Of a stretch of DNA of 42,304 bases, positions 1 through 8,771 are shown piece after piece (the first letter of the stretch is position 1; the number at the start of each line of letters is the position of its first letter). This stretch comes from CAVLCC01 sp963624975 (GTDB lineage: Bacteria > Actinomycetota > Coriobacteriia > Coriobacteriales > CADBOM01), in the NCBI GenBank assembly GCA_963624975.1, contig CAVFRF010000062.1:1-42304 (forward strand), written 5' to 3'. The translations under genes and the position numbers were made by a program. The notes under the pieces were generated by a model. It saw only the letters and a program-made list of their open reading frames with translations. It searched no databases and was not told where the DNA came from.

Positions 1-86
1 TGAGGACTCTCCAGGTGCCAGCGTGGGGTGTGTCGGACAGGCGACTTCTGCAGCGTTAGCGTTGCCTGAACCGTGCAGATGCCCCT

Positions 87-144
87 GGGCGCACTGAAGT
101 GCGCCCGTTCTCGCTGGGGAAAGACCCAGTGGGTCTTTCCCCAG
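87..144. terminator. Two adjacent hairpins after the ABC exporter operon
   Basis: An 8-bp stem with a 4-base loop (87-94 with 99-106) is followed by a perfect 14-bp stem with a 3-base loop (114-127 with 131-144). They lie 50-105 bases beyond the stop codon of the ABC exporter operon, which reads leftward. Neither hairpin is followed by a clear T-run on either strand, so they may be weak or factor-assisted terminators, or may serve a gene left of the window. The rest of 1-192 shows no convincing gene. Confidence 0.45.
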
Positions 145-192
145 GCGCTCGAACCCCCGTGCGGGCGCCCCCGGAGAGCAACAAGCTAGCTG

Positions 193-2232
193 CTACTCCC
201 CTAGCGAGTTGCCGGTGTAGAGCTGGTAGTACTTGCCCTTCTGCTCGATAAGCTCGTCGTGGCTGCCGCGCTCGATGATGCGGCCGTGGTCGAGCACCAT
301 GATGCAGTCGGCATCGCGCACGGTAGAGAGCCTGTGAGCGATCACGAAGCTTGTACGACCTTGCATGAGCGCGTCCATGCCGCGTTGCACCAGCGTTTCG
401 GTGCGGGTGTCGATGGACGAAGTGGCCTCGTCTAAGATGAGCACCGGCGGGTTGGCCACGGCGGCGCGGGCGATCGAGAGCAGCTGGCGCTGGCCCTGGC
501 TGAGGTTGCCTCCGTTGCCCGTGAGCTGCGTCTGATAGCCGTCGGGCAGGCGCGTGATGAAGCCGTCGGCGTTGGCCAGCTTGGCCGCTTCGATGCATTC
601 CTCGTCGGTGGCATCGAGCTTGCCGTAGCGGATGTTGTCCATCACGGTGCCGGTGAACAGGTTCACGTCCTGCAGCACTATGCCCAGGCTGTGGCGCAGG
701 TAGGCCTTGTTGATCTCGCGCACGGGGATGCCGTCGTAGGTGATAGTGCCTTCCTGGATGTCGTAGAAGCGGTTGATGAGGTTGGTGATCGTGGTCTTGC
801 CGGCACCGGTCTCGCCGACGAAGGCGATCTTCTGCCCCGGCTCGGCGTAGAGGTTGATGTCGTGCAGGATCGTCTTATCGGGCGTGTAGCCGAACACCAC
901 GTTCTCGAACACGACGCGGCCGCGCATCTCGACGAGGTCGATCGAGGAGGCAAAGTCGCCGTCATCGGGCATGCTCACGCCTGCGAGCGTGGCGGCCTCC
1001 TTGGCGCCCTTCCATGCCCACATGCCGGTGCGGTACGGCACCTCGTGCAGCTCGCCGGACTCGTCGCGTTCGGCGCGCACGAGCGTGATCTGGCCGCCGG
1101 TATCCTCGGGCTGCGCGTCCATCAGCTTGAACACGCGCTCGGCGCCGGCCATGGCCATCACCACCATGTTGACCTGCTGGCTCAGCTGCGTGACCGGCAT
1201 CGAGAAGCTCCTGTTGAGCGAGAGGAACGCCACCAGCGTGCCCAGCGTGAGGCCGGCGAAACCGTTCAAGGCCAGCACCGCGCCCAGGATGGCGCATAGC
1301 ACGTAGCTGATGTTGCCGATGTTGTTGTTCACCGGCATGGTGATGTTGCCGTACATGTTGGCGCGGTAGGCGCTTTCGCGCAGCTGGTCGTTGATGACCT
1401 TGAAGCCCTCGAGCGCCTTCTCCTCGTGGCAGAACACCTTCACGACCTTCTGCCCCTCGATCATCTCCTCGACGTAGCCGTTGACCGCGCCCAGATCGCG
1501 CTGCTGGTTCACGAAGTGGAAGCCGGCCTTCTTGGCGAGCTTGGCGGTGAGGAACAGCATCAGGAACACCATGAACAGCGACAGCAGGGTTAGCGGGATG
1601 TTGAGCACGATCATCGACACCAGGGTAACCACCACGCTCACGCTGGCGTTCACCAGCTGCGGGATCGACTGACTGATGAGCTGCCTCAAGGTGTCCACGT
1701 CGTTGGTGTACACCGACATGATGTCGCCGTGCGAATGCGTGTCGAAGTAGCCGATGGGCAGCGTCTCCATCTTGGAGAAGAGGTCGATCCTGAGGCGGCG
1801 AAGCGTGCCCTGGCTCACGTTGACCATGATGCGCTGGTAGGCGTAGGAGCACAGCGCCGCCACGGCGAAGAATGCCGCCAGCTGCGTGAGCGAAGCCTGC
1901 AGCGGCCCGAAGTCTGGCACTTCCTGCTGGGTGAGGGGCACGATGTAGTCGTCGATGAGCGACTGCAGGAACAGGCTGCCCATGAGCACGCCCACGGCCG
2001 ACACCACGATGCACACCAGCACCACGATGAACGAGAACTTGTAGTTGGAGAACATGTAGCGAATCACGCGTCCGAGCGTGCCGCGGCTCTCGCGGTCGAA
2101 CTTCTGTCCGGGCATGCGCACGCTGCCGCGCGGCCCTCTGGGACCCTTGCCAGCTCCGGCGGGCTTTCCCGCGCCCTGCGCTCCCGCACTTGCGCCCTGC
2201 GGCGCGGCGAACTGCTTCTTCTCCTGCGTCAT
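193..2232 (-). CDS. ABC exporter half-transporter, canonical ATPase subunit
   Basis: A 679-residue fused membrane/ATPase subunit of a heterodimeric (BmrCD/LmrCD/TM287-288-like) exporter in the cytoplasmic membrane. Residues 1-50 are a low-complexity Gly/Ala/Pro-rich tail. The six-helix membrane domain spans about 55-365. The ATPase domain carries Walker A GETGAGKT (473-480), Q-loop Gln521, signature LSQGQ (577-581), Walker B with catalytic Glu602, and switch His633. About 60 extra residues (375-435, with a TGMWAWK motif) separate the two domains, as I recall from one subunit of this family. Its ATG overlaps the stop of the upstream partner by 4 bases (ATGA), so the two are translationally coupled. 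With all catalytic residues present, this should be the hydrolysing subunit. The substrate cannot be told from sequence; drugs, lipids or peptides are all possible. Confidence 0.9.
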   Translation of the reverse strand: MTQEKKQFAAPQGASAGAQGAGKPAGAGKGPRGPRGSVRMPGQKFDRESRGTLGRVIRYMFSNYKFSFIVVLVCIVVSAVGVLMGSLFLQSLIDDYIVPLTQQEVPDFGPLQASLTQLAAFFAVAALCSYAYQRIMVNVSQGTLRRLRIDLFSKMETLPIGYFDTHSHGDIMSVYTNDVDTLRQLISQSIPQLVNASVSVVVTLVSMIVLNIPLTLLSLFMVFLMLFLTAKLAKKAGFHFVNQQRDLGAVNGYVEEMIEGQKVVKVFCHEEKALEGFKVINDQLRESAYRANMYGNITMPVNNNIGNISYVLCAILGAVLALNGFAGLTLGTLVAFLSLNRSFSMPVTQLSQQVNMVVMAMAGAERVFKLMDAQPEDTGGQITLVRAERDESGELHEVPYRTGMWAWKGAKEAATLAGVSMPDDGDFASSIDLVEMRGRVVFENVVFGYTPDKTILHDINLYAEPGQKIAFVGETGAGKTTITNLINRFYDIQEGTITYDGIPVREINKAYLRHSLGIVLQDVNLFTGTVMDNIRYGKLDATDEECIEAAKLANADGFITRLPDGYQTQLTGNGGNLSQGQRQLLSIARAAVANPPVLILDEATSSIDTRTETLVQRGMDALMQGRTSFVIAHRLSTVRDADCIMVLDHGRIIERGSHDELIEQKGKYYQLYTGNSLGE

Positions 2233-4136
2233 CGTGCATCACCTCCCTTCGAAGCCGACTCTTCTTCGGCCGACTCCAGCTTGTCGAAGTCGCCTCCGCC
2301 GCTGGTCTGCGTCTCGTATATCTCGCTGTAGATCTTGTTGGTCTGCATAAGCTCCTCGTGCGGCGCAAATCCGCTCACGCACCCGTCGTCGAGCACGATG
2401 ATCCTGTCGGCATCTTCCACGCTGCTCACCCTCTGCGAGATGATCACCTTGGTGGTGCCCGGGATCTTCTGCGCGAAGGCGCGCCTGATGCTGGCATCGG
2501 TGGCGGTGTCCACCGCGCTGGTGGAGTCGTCCAAGATCAGCACCTTGGGATGCTTGAGCAGCGCACGGGCGATGCAGAGCCTCTGGCGCTGGCCGCCCGA
2601 CACGTTGGTGCCGCCCTGCTCGATGTAGGTGTCGTATCCGTCGGGCATCTCGCGGATGAAGCCATCGGCGCACGCCTGCTTGCAGGCCTCCACGCACTCC
2701 TCCAGCGTGGCGTCTTCCTGGCCCCAGCGCAGGTTCTCGAGTATCGTGCCCGAGAACAGCACGTTCTTCTGCAGCACCACCGACACGCCGTCGCGCAGCA
2801 CTTCCAGGTCGTAGTCGCGCACGTCGATGCCGCCCACGCGCACCTCGCCGGTGCTCACGTCGTAGAGCCTGCTGATGAGGTTGACCAGCGACGACTTGCC
2901 GCTGCCCGTGCCGCCGATGATGCCGATGGTCTCTCCCGCCTCGATGTGCAGGTCGATGTCGTGCAGCGTTTCCTTGGCGGCGTTCTTCTTGTACGAGAAG
3001 CCCACGTGGTCGAAGTCGATGCGCCCGTCGGGGATCTGCATCACGGGGTTCTCGGGATTCACGATGTCGGGGGTCTCCTCCAGCACCTCGTTGATGCGCC
3101 TGATGCTGGCCAGGCTCATCGAGATCATCACGAACACCATCGACAGCATCATGAGCGAGCTAAGCGAGCTTAGCAGGTACGAGAACATCGAGGTAAGCTC
3201 GCCGGTGGTGAGGCTGCCCACCACGATGAAGTTGGCGCCCAGCCACGAGATGGCGATGATCGAGCCGAAGATCGCGGTCATCATCACGGGCATGTTGACG
3301 GCCAGGATCGACTCCGCCTTCACGAACATCTTGTAGAGGTTGGTTGCGGCCTTCTCGAACTTGGTGGTCTCGTGCTCCTCGCGCACGAACGCCTTGACCA
3401 CGCGGATGCCCGAGATGTTCTCCTGCGTGCTGGCGTTGAGGTCGTCGTACTTGCGGAACACGCGGTTGAACAGCGGCATCACCTTGAACATGATGCCGAA
3501 CAGCACGACGCCGAGCGCGATTACCACCACGAGGAATATGGTGCTGAGCGGCACGTTGACCACGAAGGCCATGGCCATCGAGCAGATGAGCGTGAGGGGC
3601 GCGCGCACCGCGATGCGCAGCACCATCTGGTAGGCGTTCTGCACGTTGGTCACGTCGGTGGTGACCCTGGTGATCAGACCTGCAGTGGAGAACCTGTCGA
3701 TGTTGGAGAACGAGAACGTCTGGATGTTCTCGAAGATCGCGTAGCGCAGGTTGCACGCGAAGCCAGACGAGGCATCGGCCGCGAACTTACCTGCCAGCAC
3801 GCCGAACGCCAGGCTCAGGAACGCCAGCACCAGCATGATACCGCCGTAGAGCACCACGTTGCCCAGGTCGCCGGCGTTCACGCCCTTGTCGATGAGCAGC
3901 GCGATGATGAAGGGGATGAGCACCTCCATGAACACCTCGAGCGCCGTGAATATCGGCGTAACGATGGTCGAGCGCTTGTACTCGCCGATGTACTTCATGA
4001 GCTTGCGGACCATGTGGTCGTTCTTGATGGTCCGGAAGTTCTCGAGCTGCTGGTGGTCCTGCGGGTTCGCCTCGGTCGCGTCGGTCGCCTTGCCTGCGCC
4101 GCCCGTGCTGGTTGTCGTCTTGTTTTTCTCGCTCAT
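2229..4136 (-). CDS. ABC exporter half-transporter, degenerate ATPase subunit
   Basis: A 635-residue ABC half-exporter, first gene of the pair. The membrane domain lies at about 50-345 and the ATPase domain at 370-600. Walker A is GGTGSGKS (408-415) and the signature is VSGGQ (512-516). Two catalytic residues are changed: Walker B has Asp537 where Glu is usual, and the switch histidine is Gln568 (SQR instead of HR). This is the known pattern of the non-catalytic site in asymmetric heterodimeric exporters, so the protein should pair with the product of the downstream overlapping gene. A promoter with a palindromic operator lies about 140 bases upstream of its ATG. Confidence 0.9.
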   Translation of the reverse strand: MSEKNKTTTSTGGAGKATDATEANPQDHQQLENFRTIKNDHMVRKLMKYIGEYKRSTIVTPIFTALEVFMEVLIPFIIALLIDKGVNAGDLGNVVLYGGIMLVLAFLSLAFGVLAGKFAADASSGFACNLRYAIFENIQTFSFSNIDRFSTAGLITRVTTDVTNVQNAYQMVLRIAVRAPLTLICSMAMAFVVNVPLSTIFLVVVIALGVVLFGIMFKVMPLFNRVFRKYDDLNASTQENISGIRVVKAFVREEHETTKFEKAATNLYKMFVKAESILAVNMPVMMTAIFGSIIAISWLGANFIVVGSLTTGELTSMFSYLLSSLSSLMMLSMVFVMISMSLASIRRINEVLEETPDIVNPENPVMQIPDGRIDFDHVGFSYKKNAAKETLHDIDLHIEAGETIGIIGGTGSGKSSLVNLISRLYDVSTGEVRVGGIDVRDYDLEVLRDGVSVVLQKNVLFSGTILENLRWGQEDATLEECVEACKQACADGFIREMPDGYDTYIEQGGTNVSGGQRQRLCIARALLKHPKVLILDDSTSAVDTATDASIRRAFAQKIPGTTKVIISQRVSSVEDADRIIVLDDGCVSGFAPHEELMQTNKIYSEIYETQTSGGGDFDKLESAEEESASKGGDAR

Positions 4137-4258
4137 CTAGCCTCTTCGTCCCGTATCGTTTGCGTTAACGCATGGCCATGCCACGCCCGCTCTCACGCCC
4201 GCGATGTCGGGGCTGCGCGAAAGCGCGAAACCGTGCGTCTTTCAACAGATTTCAAATT

Positions 4259-4308
4259 GATAGCAAGCTATCGTTATTCATTATGCAGCCCGCTACCCCG
4301 TCGGTCAA
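4259..4308 (-). promoter_or_regulatory. Promoter and palindromic operator of the ABC exporter operon
   Basis: On the minus strand, -35 TTGACC (4308-4303) and -10 CATAAT (4285-4280) are separated by exactly 17 bases. A perfect palindrome, GATAGC-AA-GCTATC (4259-4272), sits immediately downstream, covering the expected start site near 4273. A repressor there would block initiation. The palindrome resembles operators of MarR-type regulators that often control such exporters, but no regulator gene is in the window, so the family is inferred. Confidence 0.65.
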
Positions 4309-4345
4309 CAAACGACCGGCAACGCGTCCGCCAAATGCACTCGCT

Positions 4346-4443
4346 GTCCCCATAGCCCCGCCATGCAGTGGCAACTCGATGTCCCCATAGCCTCGACATG
4401 CAGTGGCAACTCGATGTCCCCATAGCCCACCCATGCAGTGGCA
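4346..4443. repeat. 35-bp tandem repeat, 2.8 copies
   Basis: Copies begin at 4346, 4381 and 4416, each starting GTCCCCATAGCC and continuing into ATGCAGTGGCA. The first two are full length and the third runs directly into the left end of the MITE-like element. The first two differ at only a few bases. The ORFs crossing the array are read in several frames and are not credible genes. Confidence 0.85.
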
Positions 4444-4737
4444 CGAATTTGAGGTTTCGCCTTCTCATGCACGCCCAAGTGCCATTTTCTGTCGCAAAAG
4501 TCGAGTTTTGCCTGCTGAGCATGGGCTTGCAACGCAAAATGACTCCGAAAGACGCTCCTGACAGCACGGCAGAGTTCAAGATAATGAACATCTGTTCAGT
4601 ATTCTCTACACCGCTCTACACAAACTTCACAGGAATTGAGAGGCCCCTTGCGCGAGCGAAGGCAGAACTTCAATTTCGTGGCACAAAACGGGGGTTCGGC
4701 GTGCGAGCAGGGCACAACTCGGCTATCGTGCCATATA
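4437..4737. mobile_element. MITE-like intergenic element, copy 1
   Basis: About 300 bases with no credible ORF. The left arm (about 4437-4530) is made of two related half-units, each a GTGGCACGAA-like start followed by a TTTCGCC/TTTTGCC block and a GCACGCCC-like block. The right arm (about 4650-4737) holds two half-units of the same kind in inverted orientation. The core holds GGCAGAGTTC and GATAATGAAC near 4575-4600. The same order of blocks occurs at 33008-33321, which makes this a dispersed element. No transposase is nearby, and target duplications could not be established by eye. Confidence 0.6.
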
Positions 4738-4802
4738 GAGGGATGCCGGGAAGGAAGCGGCCGGCACCGGAAGGCCTTGTGGGAGACGCATCGGACGCGA
4801 AG

Positions 4803-4859
4803 GCTCGGGGCGGTGTAGCGGGCTCGCGGCGGTGTAGCCGGCTCGCGGCAATGCGGCGG
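4803..4859. repeat. 19-bp tandem repeat, three copies
   Basis: Units begin at 4803, 4822 and 4841, each starting GGCTCG(G/C)GG; the first two continue CGGTGTAGC and the third has diverged. The array lies 75-130 bases upstream of the MFS transporter ATG and could be part of its promoter region or simple-sequence noise. No good promoter was recognised between 4740 and 4935. Confidence 0.6.
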
Positions 4860-4935
4860 GTCGCGAAAGCGCTGCCGTAGCTGCAAGGCACGCGGCACGG
4901 GTAGCACGCCGGACAGGACGCGAAAGGCACAGCGC

Positions 4936-6168
4936 ATGAAAATCGAGATGAGCGGGTTTCGCAAGGCCATGTTCTTCGTGGCCACGATCTTCGTCGGCGC
5001 GTGCGGCGTGGCCGAGATGGGCGTGAACCCCGCTCTCGAGGGGATCTTCGAGACCTATGGGCACGGCCTGGTCGGCAGCTACGTGGCGGGAGCGCCCTGC
5101 GCCTGGATGGCGGTCTCGAGCTTCGCCTGCGCCGCGCTCATGTCGAGGTTCTCCAAGAAGAGGCTCATCGTGGCCGGCCTCGTGGTCTTCGGCATCGGTT
5201 CCATCTTCTGCGTGAGCATCGAAGAGGCCTGGTACTTCGCCATCATGCGCTCGCTTATGGGCATCGGCGAGGGCATCATCAACACGATCCTGCTCGCATA
5301 TCTGGCGCAGATGTTCGTGGACAAGAACAGGCATGCGCAGTTCATCGGCGCGTGGAACTTCTGCACGATGCTACTGGGAGCCGCGCTCTCCTACTTCGGG
5401 GGAATCTTCGCCTCGCCGGAATGGACCGGGCTTTTCGTGATCTTCTGGCCCACGGTGGCGGTGCTCGTGATCACCGTGGTGTTCGTCCCCGAGCTGGACG
5501 ACGACGTGCAGCCCCTCTCCGCCGACAGTCCCAACGCGTACGAGCGAGATGCCGGCAAGACTGATGGCGAGAGGTTCGGCGGCCTGTTCTACGCGTTCTT
5601 CGTAGGCTACATATTGTTCTCGATGATGATCGGCCTGTACAAGTACTTCACATCAGAATATGTGAGCGTGACCGGCCTTGGCAGCTACGACGTTGCCGGC
5701 GCGATCATGACGGCCAACACGCTGGCCGGCGCCATCGCGTCCATCTTCTTTGGGAAGATATACATCGCGCTGCGCAAGAAGCTGGCTATCGTCTGCAGCG
5801 CGCTGGGCACCGTCGCGCTGGCGATGATGTTCTTCTGGCAGGGCAGCCTCGCCATGGCATACGTTGCCTCGGTGATCTTCGGCGTTGGCTACGGGTTGTA
5901 CTTCTCGTATATGTTCACGATGGTCTCGGAAGTCGCGCCGCGCTCGAAGGTCGACCAGGCGATCGGACTCATCAACGGGGGTTATTCGCTCACGTTCTTC
6001 GCGATCGCCTACTTAGTGAACTTCCTGCGCCCGATCGTGTCACCCGACGCGCAGGTGGTGATTCCGCAGTTCCTGCTGTTCGCCACGCTGGGAATCGTGG
6101 CCGTGGCAATCGAGCTGGCCACACTGCCGGCGTACAGGCGCAAGGGAATGGAGCTGGACGATCTTTAG
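4936..6168 (+). CDS. MFS-family membrane transporter
   Basis: A 410-residue hydrophobic protein with about 12 predicted membrane helices in two halves, split by a charged cytoplasmic loop near residues 185-215. The loop after the second helix has SRFSKKRL, a weak form of the MFS loop motif, followed by an MRSLMGIGEG helix typical of the superfamily. It starts at ATG 4936 with GAAAGG about 9 bases upstream. It reads alone and converges on the thiamin pyrophosphokinase gene, the two stop codons overlapping at 6165-6168. The substrate is unknown; sugars, organic acids and drugs are all possible. Confidence 0.8.
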   Translation: MKIEMSGFRKAMFFVATIFVGACGVAEMGVNPALEGIFETYGHGLVGSYVAGAPCAWMAVSSFACAALMSRFSKKRLIVAGLVVFGIGSIFCVSIEEAWYFAIMRSLMGIGEGIINTILLAYLAQMFVDKNRHAQFIGAWNFCTMLLGAALSYFGGIFASPEWTGLFVIFWPTVAVLVITVVFVPELDDDVQPLSADSPNAYERDAGKTDGERFGGLFYAFFVGYILFSMMIGLYKYFTSEYVSVTGLGSYDVAGAIMTANTLAGAIASIFFGKIYIALRKKLAIVCSALGTVALAMMFFWQGSLAMAYVASVIFGVGYGLYFSYMFTMVSEVAPRSKVDQAIGLINGGYSLTFFAIAYLVNFLRPIVSPDAQVVIPQFLLFATLGIVAVAIELATLPAYRRKGMELDDL

Positions 6169-6962
6169 AAGGTGAGCAGCAGCATGACCTTGCCGCTCTC
6201 GACCTCCACCGCGGCATCGCCGGAAGCCACCACGTTGGAGATGCCCCGGCCGCTGATGCCCGGCATCTCCACCGACTCCTGCGGATAGCGCACCCCCGAC
6301 TGGCTCACCGTGGCGGCGCCGTCGTAGGCGATCACGCTGTACTCGTCGCCCGGCTCGAGGCCGATCTGCCGCAGCTCGATGCGCGACGGCACCGGAGCCA
6401 GCCCGAAGCCGCTGCCCACCTCGCCGAACTGCACCGCCGGCTCGCCCTCGGCCGCAGCCTGCAAGAACACGACGGTCGCATGCTCGTCCACGGCCACCAC
6501 CGGAAAGCCGGCGCGGCCCATCGAGCCCAGCGATGCCAGCTCGTGGTCGAGCCTGCCACCGGCGAAGTTGGCCACCACGGCCATGGTGCGAAAGCGGTCT
6601 TCCACGCACATGAGCGCCAGCTCGAGGTCGGTGTCGTCCTTCACCGGGTTGGTCACGATGGCCGCAACACCCATCACCTCGTAGCGGTTGTACAGCTCGC
6701 GGTCCACCGAGTCCATGTCGCCCACCATCAGCTCCGGCGTGATGTTGGCGCGCTCCAGCCACTCCAGACCGGAGTCCACCGCGATGATCTCGTCGTTCCA
6801 CATGGTGAGGCTCCAAAGCAGGTCGGGAGAAACGCCGGTGGGGCTACCGCTGCAGATGAGGCACGCGTCCTTGCCGGCCCACGACGATTCGAGCGCCGCG
6901 AGAAACGCCTGCCTGAGGTTGCGCGGCTCGCTGCCGCCCGTCTGCATGTCGTTGGTGCCCAT
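6165..6962 (-). CDS. Thiamin pyrophosphokinase
   Basis: 265 residues from the chosen start. The enzyme family transfers pyrophosphate from ATP to thiamin to give thiamin diphosphate. Visible family motifs are GDMDSV, KDDTDLELAL and GGRLDHELA, the acidic metal and ATP-binding positions of the catalytic domain; a C-terminal beta domain follows. The ATG at 6962 is preferred because GGAGG lies about 8 bases upstream; a longer frame reaching 7016 would overlap the upstream gene. An N-terminal extension of some 30 residues precedes the kinase fold. It is the last gene of an operon with the ACT-domain and PaaK-like genes, with no obvious metabolic link. Confidence 0.85.
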   Translation of the reverse strand: MGTNDMQTGGSEPRNLRQAFLAALESSWAGKDACLICSGSPTGVSPDLLWSLTMWNDEIIAVDSGLEWLERANITPELMVGDMDSVDRELYNRYEVMGVAAIVTNPVKDDTDLELALMCVEDRFRTMAVVANFAGGRLDHELASLGSMGRAGFPVVAVDEHATVVFLQAAAEGEPAVQFGEVGSGFGLAPVPSRIELRQIGLEPGDEYSVIAYDGAATVSQSGVRYPQESVEMPGISGRGISNVVASGDAAVEVESGKVMLLLTF

Positions 6963-6999
6963 CCGTGTTCCTCCCGCCAAGTCGCCTCGCACGCAAACG

Positions 7000-7425
7000 C
7001 TACTCGCTGTACACATCCTCGGGGTAGAGCACCTTGTAGCCCGCCTCCGACAGCACCACGGCGGCGCGCTCGGGGTTGCGGATCTTGAGGATGTCGACCG
7101 CCTTGTCGCCCTTGGACATGAAGCAGTAGCCGTACTCGATGTTGATGTCAGCCTGGTCGAGCACCTCGAGCAGACCTGCCAGCCCGCCGGGCTGGTTGTC
7201 TACCGCGATGGCCGACACCTTGGTGATGTTGGCGCGGTAGCCCGCCTCCGAAAGCGCCGCCAGCGCCTTCTCGGGGTTGTCGCAGATGATGCGCGCCACT
7301 CCGTAGTCGGAGCTGTCGGCCAGGGTGAGCGCATGCATGTTGATGCCCGCGTCGGCCATGGCGCGGCACAGCGATGCCAGACGCCCCTTGTCGTTCTCCA
7401 GGAAAACCGTGATCTGGTCGATCAT
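7000..7425 (-). CDS. ACT-domain protein paired with phenylacetate-CoA ligase
   Basis: 141 residues made of two ACT-like beta-alpha-beta units: residues 1-70 start IDQITVFLENDKGRLASLCRAM, and 71-141 start in the SAIAVDNQPGGLAGLLEVL region. ACT domains bind amino acids and control metabolic enzymes. The gene begins only one base after the ligase stop codon, with GGGGAGAAG as ribosome site. In many anaerobes I know this small protein as the partner of PaaK-type ligases in aromatic amino acid fermentation, so it probably senses an aromatic amino acid. That role is inferred. Confidence 0.85.
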   Translation of the reverse strand: MIDQITVFLENDKGRLASLCRAMADAGINMHALTLADSSDYGVARIICDNPEKALAALSEAGYRANITKVSAIAVDNQPGGLAGLLEVLDQADINIEYGYCFMSKGDKAVDILKIRNPERAAVVLSEAGYKVLYPEDVYSE

Positions 7426-7426
7426 G

Positions 7427-8731
7427 CTACTCTTCTCCCCTCAAATCTATAACGCGCTTTGCCTTGCCCTCGCTCCTCGGAATCGACTTGGGCTCTACCA
7501 GCTGGACCTCGATGCCGATCTGGAGCATGGTCTTGAGTTCCGCCTTGATGCGCTTCTGCAGCTTCTCGATCGCTCCGATCTCGTCGAACGGGAAGTCGGG
7601 CTCGACCTCCACCTTGAGGGTGACGAGGTCGAGGGCGTTCTTGGACCTCAGCTCGATCTGGTACCACGAAGCCACCTGCGGGAAGTGCTTCATCACGTCC
7701 TCGATCTGGCTGGGGAACACGTTGACGCCGCGGATGATGAGCATGTCGTCGGTGCGGCCGTGCAGGCGGTCGATGCGCCTGTGCGTGCGCCCGCACTTGC
7801 ACTCGCCCGGGATGATGCGCGTGATGTCGCGGGTGCGGTAGCGCACGACCGGCGAGGCCTCCTTGTCGAGCGTGGTGATCACCAGCTCGCCCCACTCGCC
7901 GTCGGGCAGGGGCTGCAGGGTCACGGGGTCGATGATCTCGGCCAGGAAGTAGTCCTCGGCCAGATGCAGGCCCTCCTGCTTGTCGCACTCGATGGCAACG
8001 CCGGGACCCATGGTCTCGGTGAGGCCGTAGATGTCGTACATCTGCATGTTGAGCTTGCGCTCGATCTCGTGCCTCATGGTGTCGCTCACGGGCTCGGCGC
8101 CCAAGATGCCGGCCTTGAGGTGCAGCTCGGTCTTAGCGTCCACGCCCATCTCCACGCATGTGTCGGCGATGTGCATCGCGTAGCTGGGAGTGCAGCAGAT
8201 GATGGAGGATCCCATGTTCTTGAGCACCTCGATCTGGCGGCGGGTGTTGCCGGCCGAGATGGGGATCACGGTGCAGTGCTGGGTGAGTCCGCCGTAGTGG
8301 GCACCCAGGCCGCCGGTGAACAGGCCGTAGCCGTAGCTCACGTGCAGCACGTCGTTCTCGTCGCCGCCGGCGTACTCGATGCCGCGGGCGAAGCACTCGC
8401 CCCAGGTCTCGAGGTCGTGCTGGGTGTAGCCGCTCACAGTGGCCACGCCCATGGTGCCGCTCGACATGTGGATCTCGCGAACCTCCGACATGGGCACGGC
8501 GAACAGCCCGAACGGGTAGTTGTCGCGCAGATCCTGCTTGGTGGTAAAGGGCGCACGGGTGATATCCTCTAGGGTCTCGCACGAGCTGGGGTCGAAGCCC
8601 GCTTCGTCGAACTTCTGCTTGTAGAACGGAATTCGCTCGTAGCAGTAGACCAGAATCTTCTTGAGGCGCTCAAGCTGCAGGTCTTCGATCTGCTGATGAG
8701 GCATGGTGAGGATGTCGCGTTGGGTGCTCAT
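7427..8731 (-). CDS. paaK: Phenylacetate-CoA ligase family (PaaK-like)
   Basis: 434 residues, full family length. This cytoplasmic adenylate-forming enzyme activates an aryl acid with ATP and then joins it to CoA. Motifs in order: the ATP loop HMSSGTMG (88-95), YGLTETMG (235-242), a YRTRD block near 305, and the C-terminal hinge GRTDDMLIIRGVN near 330. The ATG at 8731 has GGGAGAAGGG 5 bases upstream. It is first in an operon with an ACT-domain gene. In anaerobes such ligases act on phenylacetate or indoleacetate from aromatic amino acids, often beside iorAB; iorAB is not in this window, so the acid is undetermined. Confidence 0.88.
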   Translation of the reverse strand: MSTQRDILTMPHQQIEDLQLERLKKILVYCYERIPFYKQKFDEAGFDPSSCETLEDITRAPFTTKQDLRDNYPFGLFAVPMSEVREIHMSSGTMGVATVSGYTQHDLETWGECFARGIEYAGGDENDVLHVSYGYGLFTGGLGAHYGGLTQHCTVIPISAGNTRRQIEVLKNMGSSIICCTPSYAMHIADTCVEMGVDAKTELHLKAGILGAEPVSDTMRHEIERKLNMQMYDIYGLTETMGPGVAIECDKQEGLHLAEDYFLAEIIDPVTLQPLPDGEWGELVITTLDKEASPVVRYRTRDITRIIPGECKCGRTHRRIDRLHGRTDDMLIIRGVNVFPSQIEDVMKHFPQVASWYQIELRSKNALDLVTLKVEVEPDFPFDEIGAIEKLQKRIKAELKTMLQIGIEVQLVEPKSIPRSEGKAKRVIDLRGEE

Positions 8732-8753
8732 CTAATCCCTTCTCCCGAATTGC

Positions 8754-8771
8754 GCCTGCCGTGCAGCAGGC
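8754..8771. repeat. Inverted repeat in the divergent paaK upstream region
   Basis: A 6-bp stem GCCTGC/GCAGGC with a 6-base loop lies 23 bases upstream of the paaK-like ATG. A separate perfect 10-base palindrome, TGCACGTGCA, is at 8834-8843. Both could be operators for the divergent genes; no promoter with good spacing was found with confidence. Confidence 0.35.

Noticed and set aside
4274..4591. Overlapping short minus-strand frames over the 35-bp repeats and MITE-like element
   Set aside because: Three frames are open at once because of the repeat period, none has a ribosome site, and the exporter promoter lies inside.
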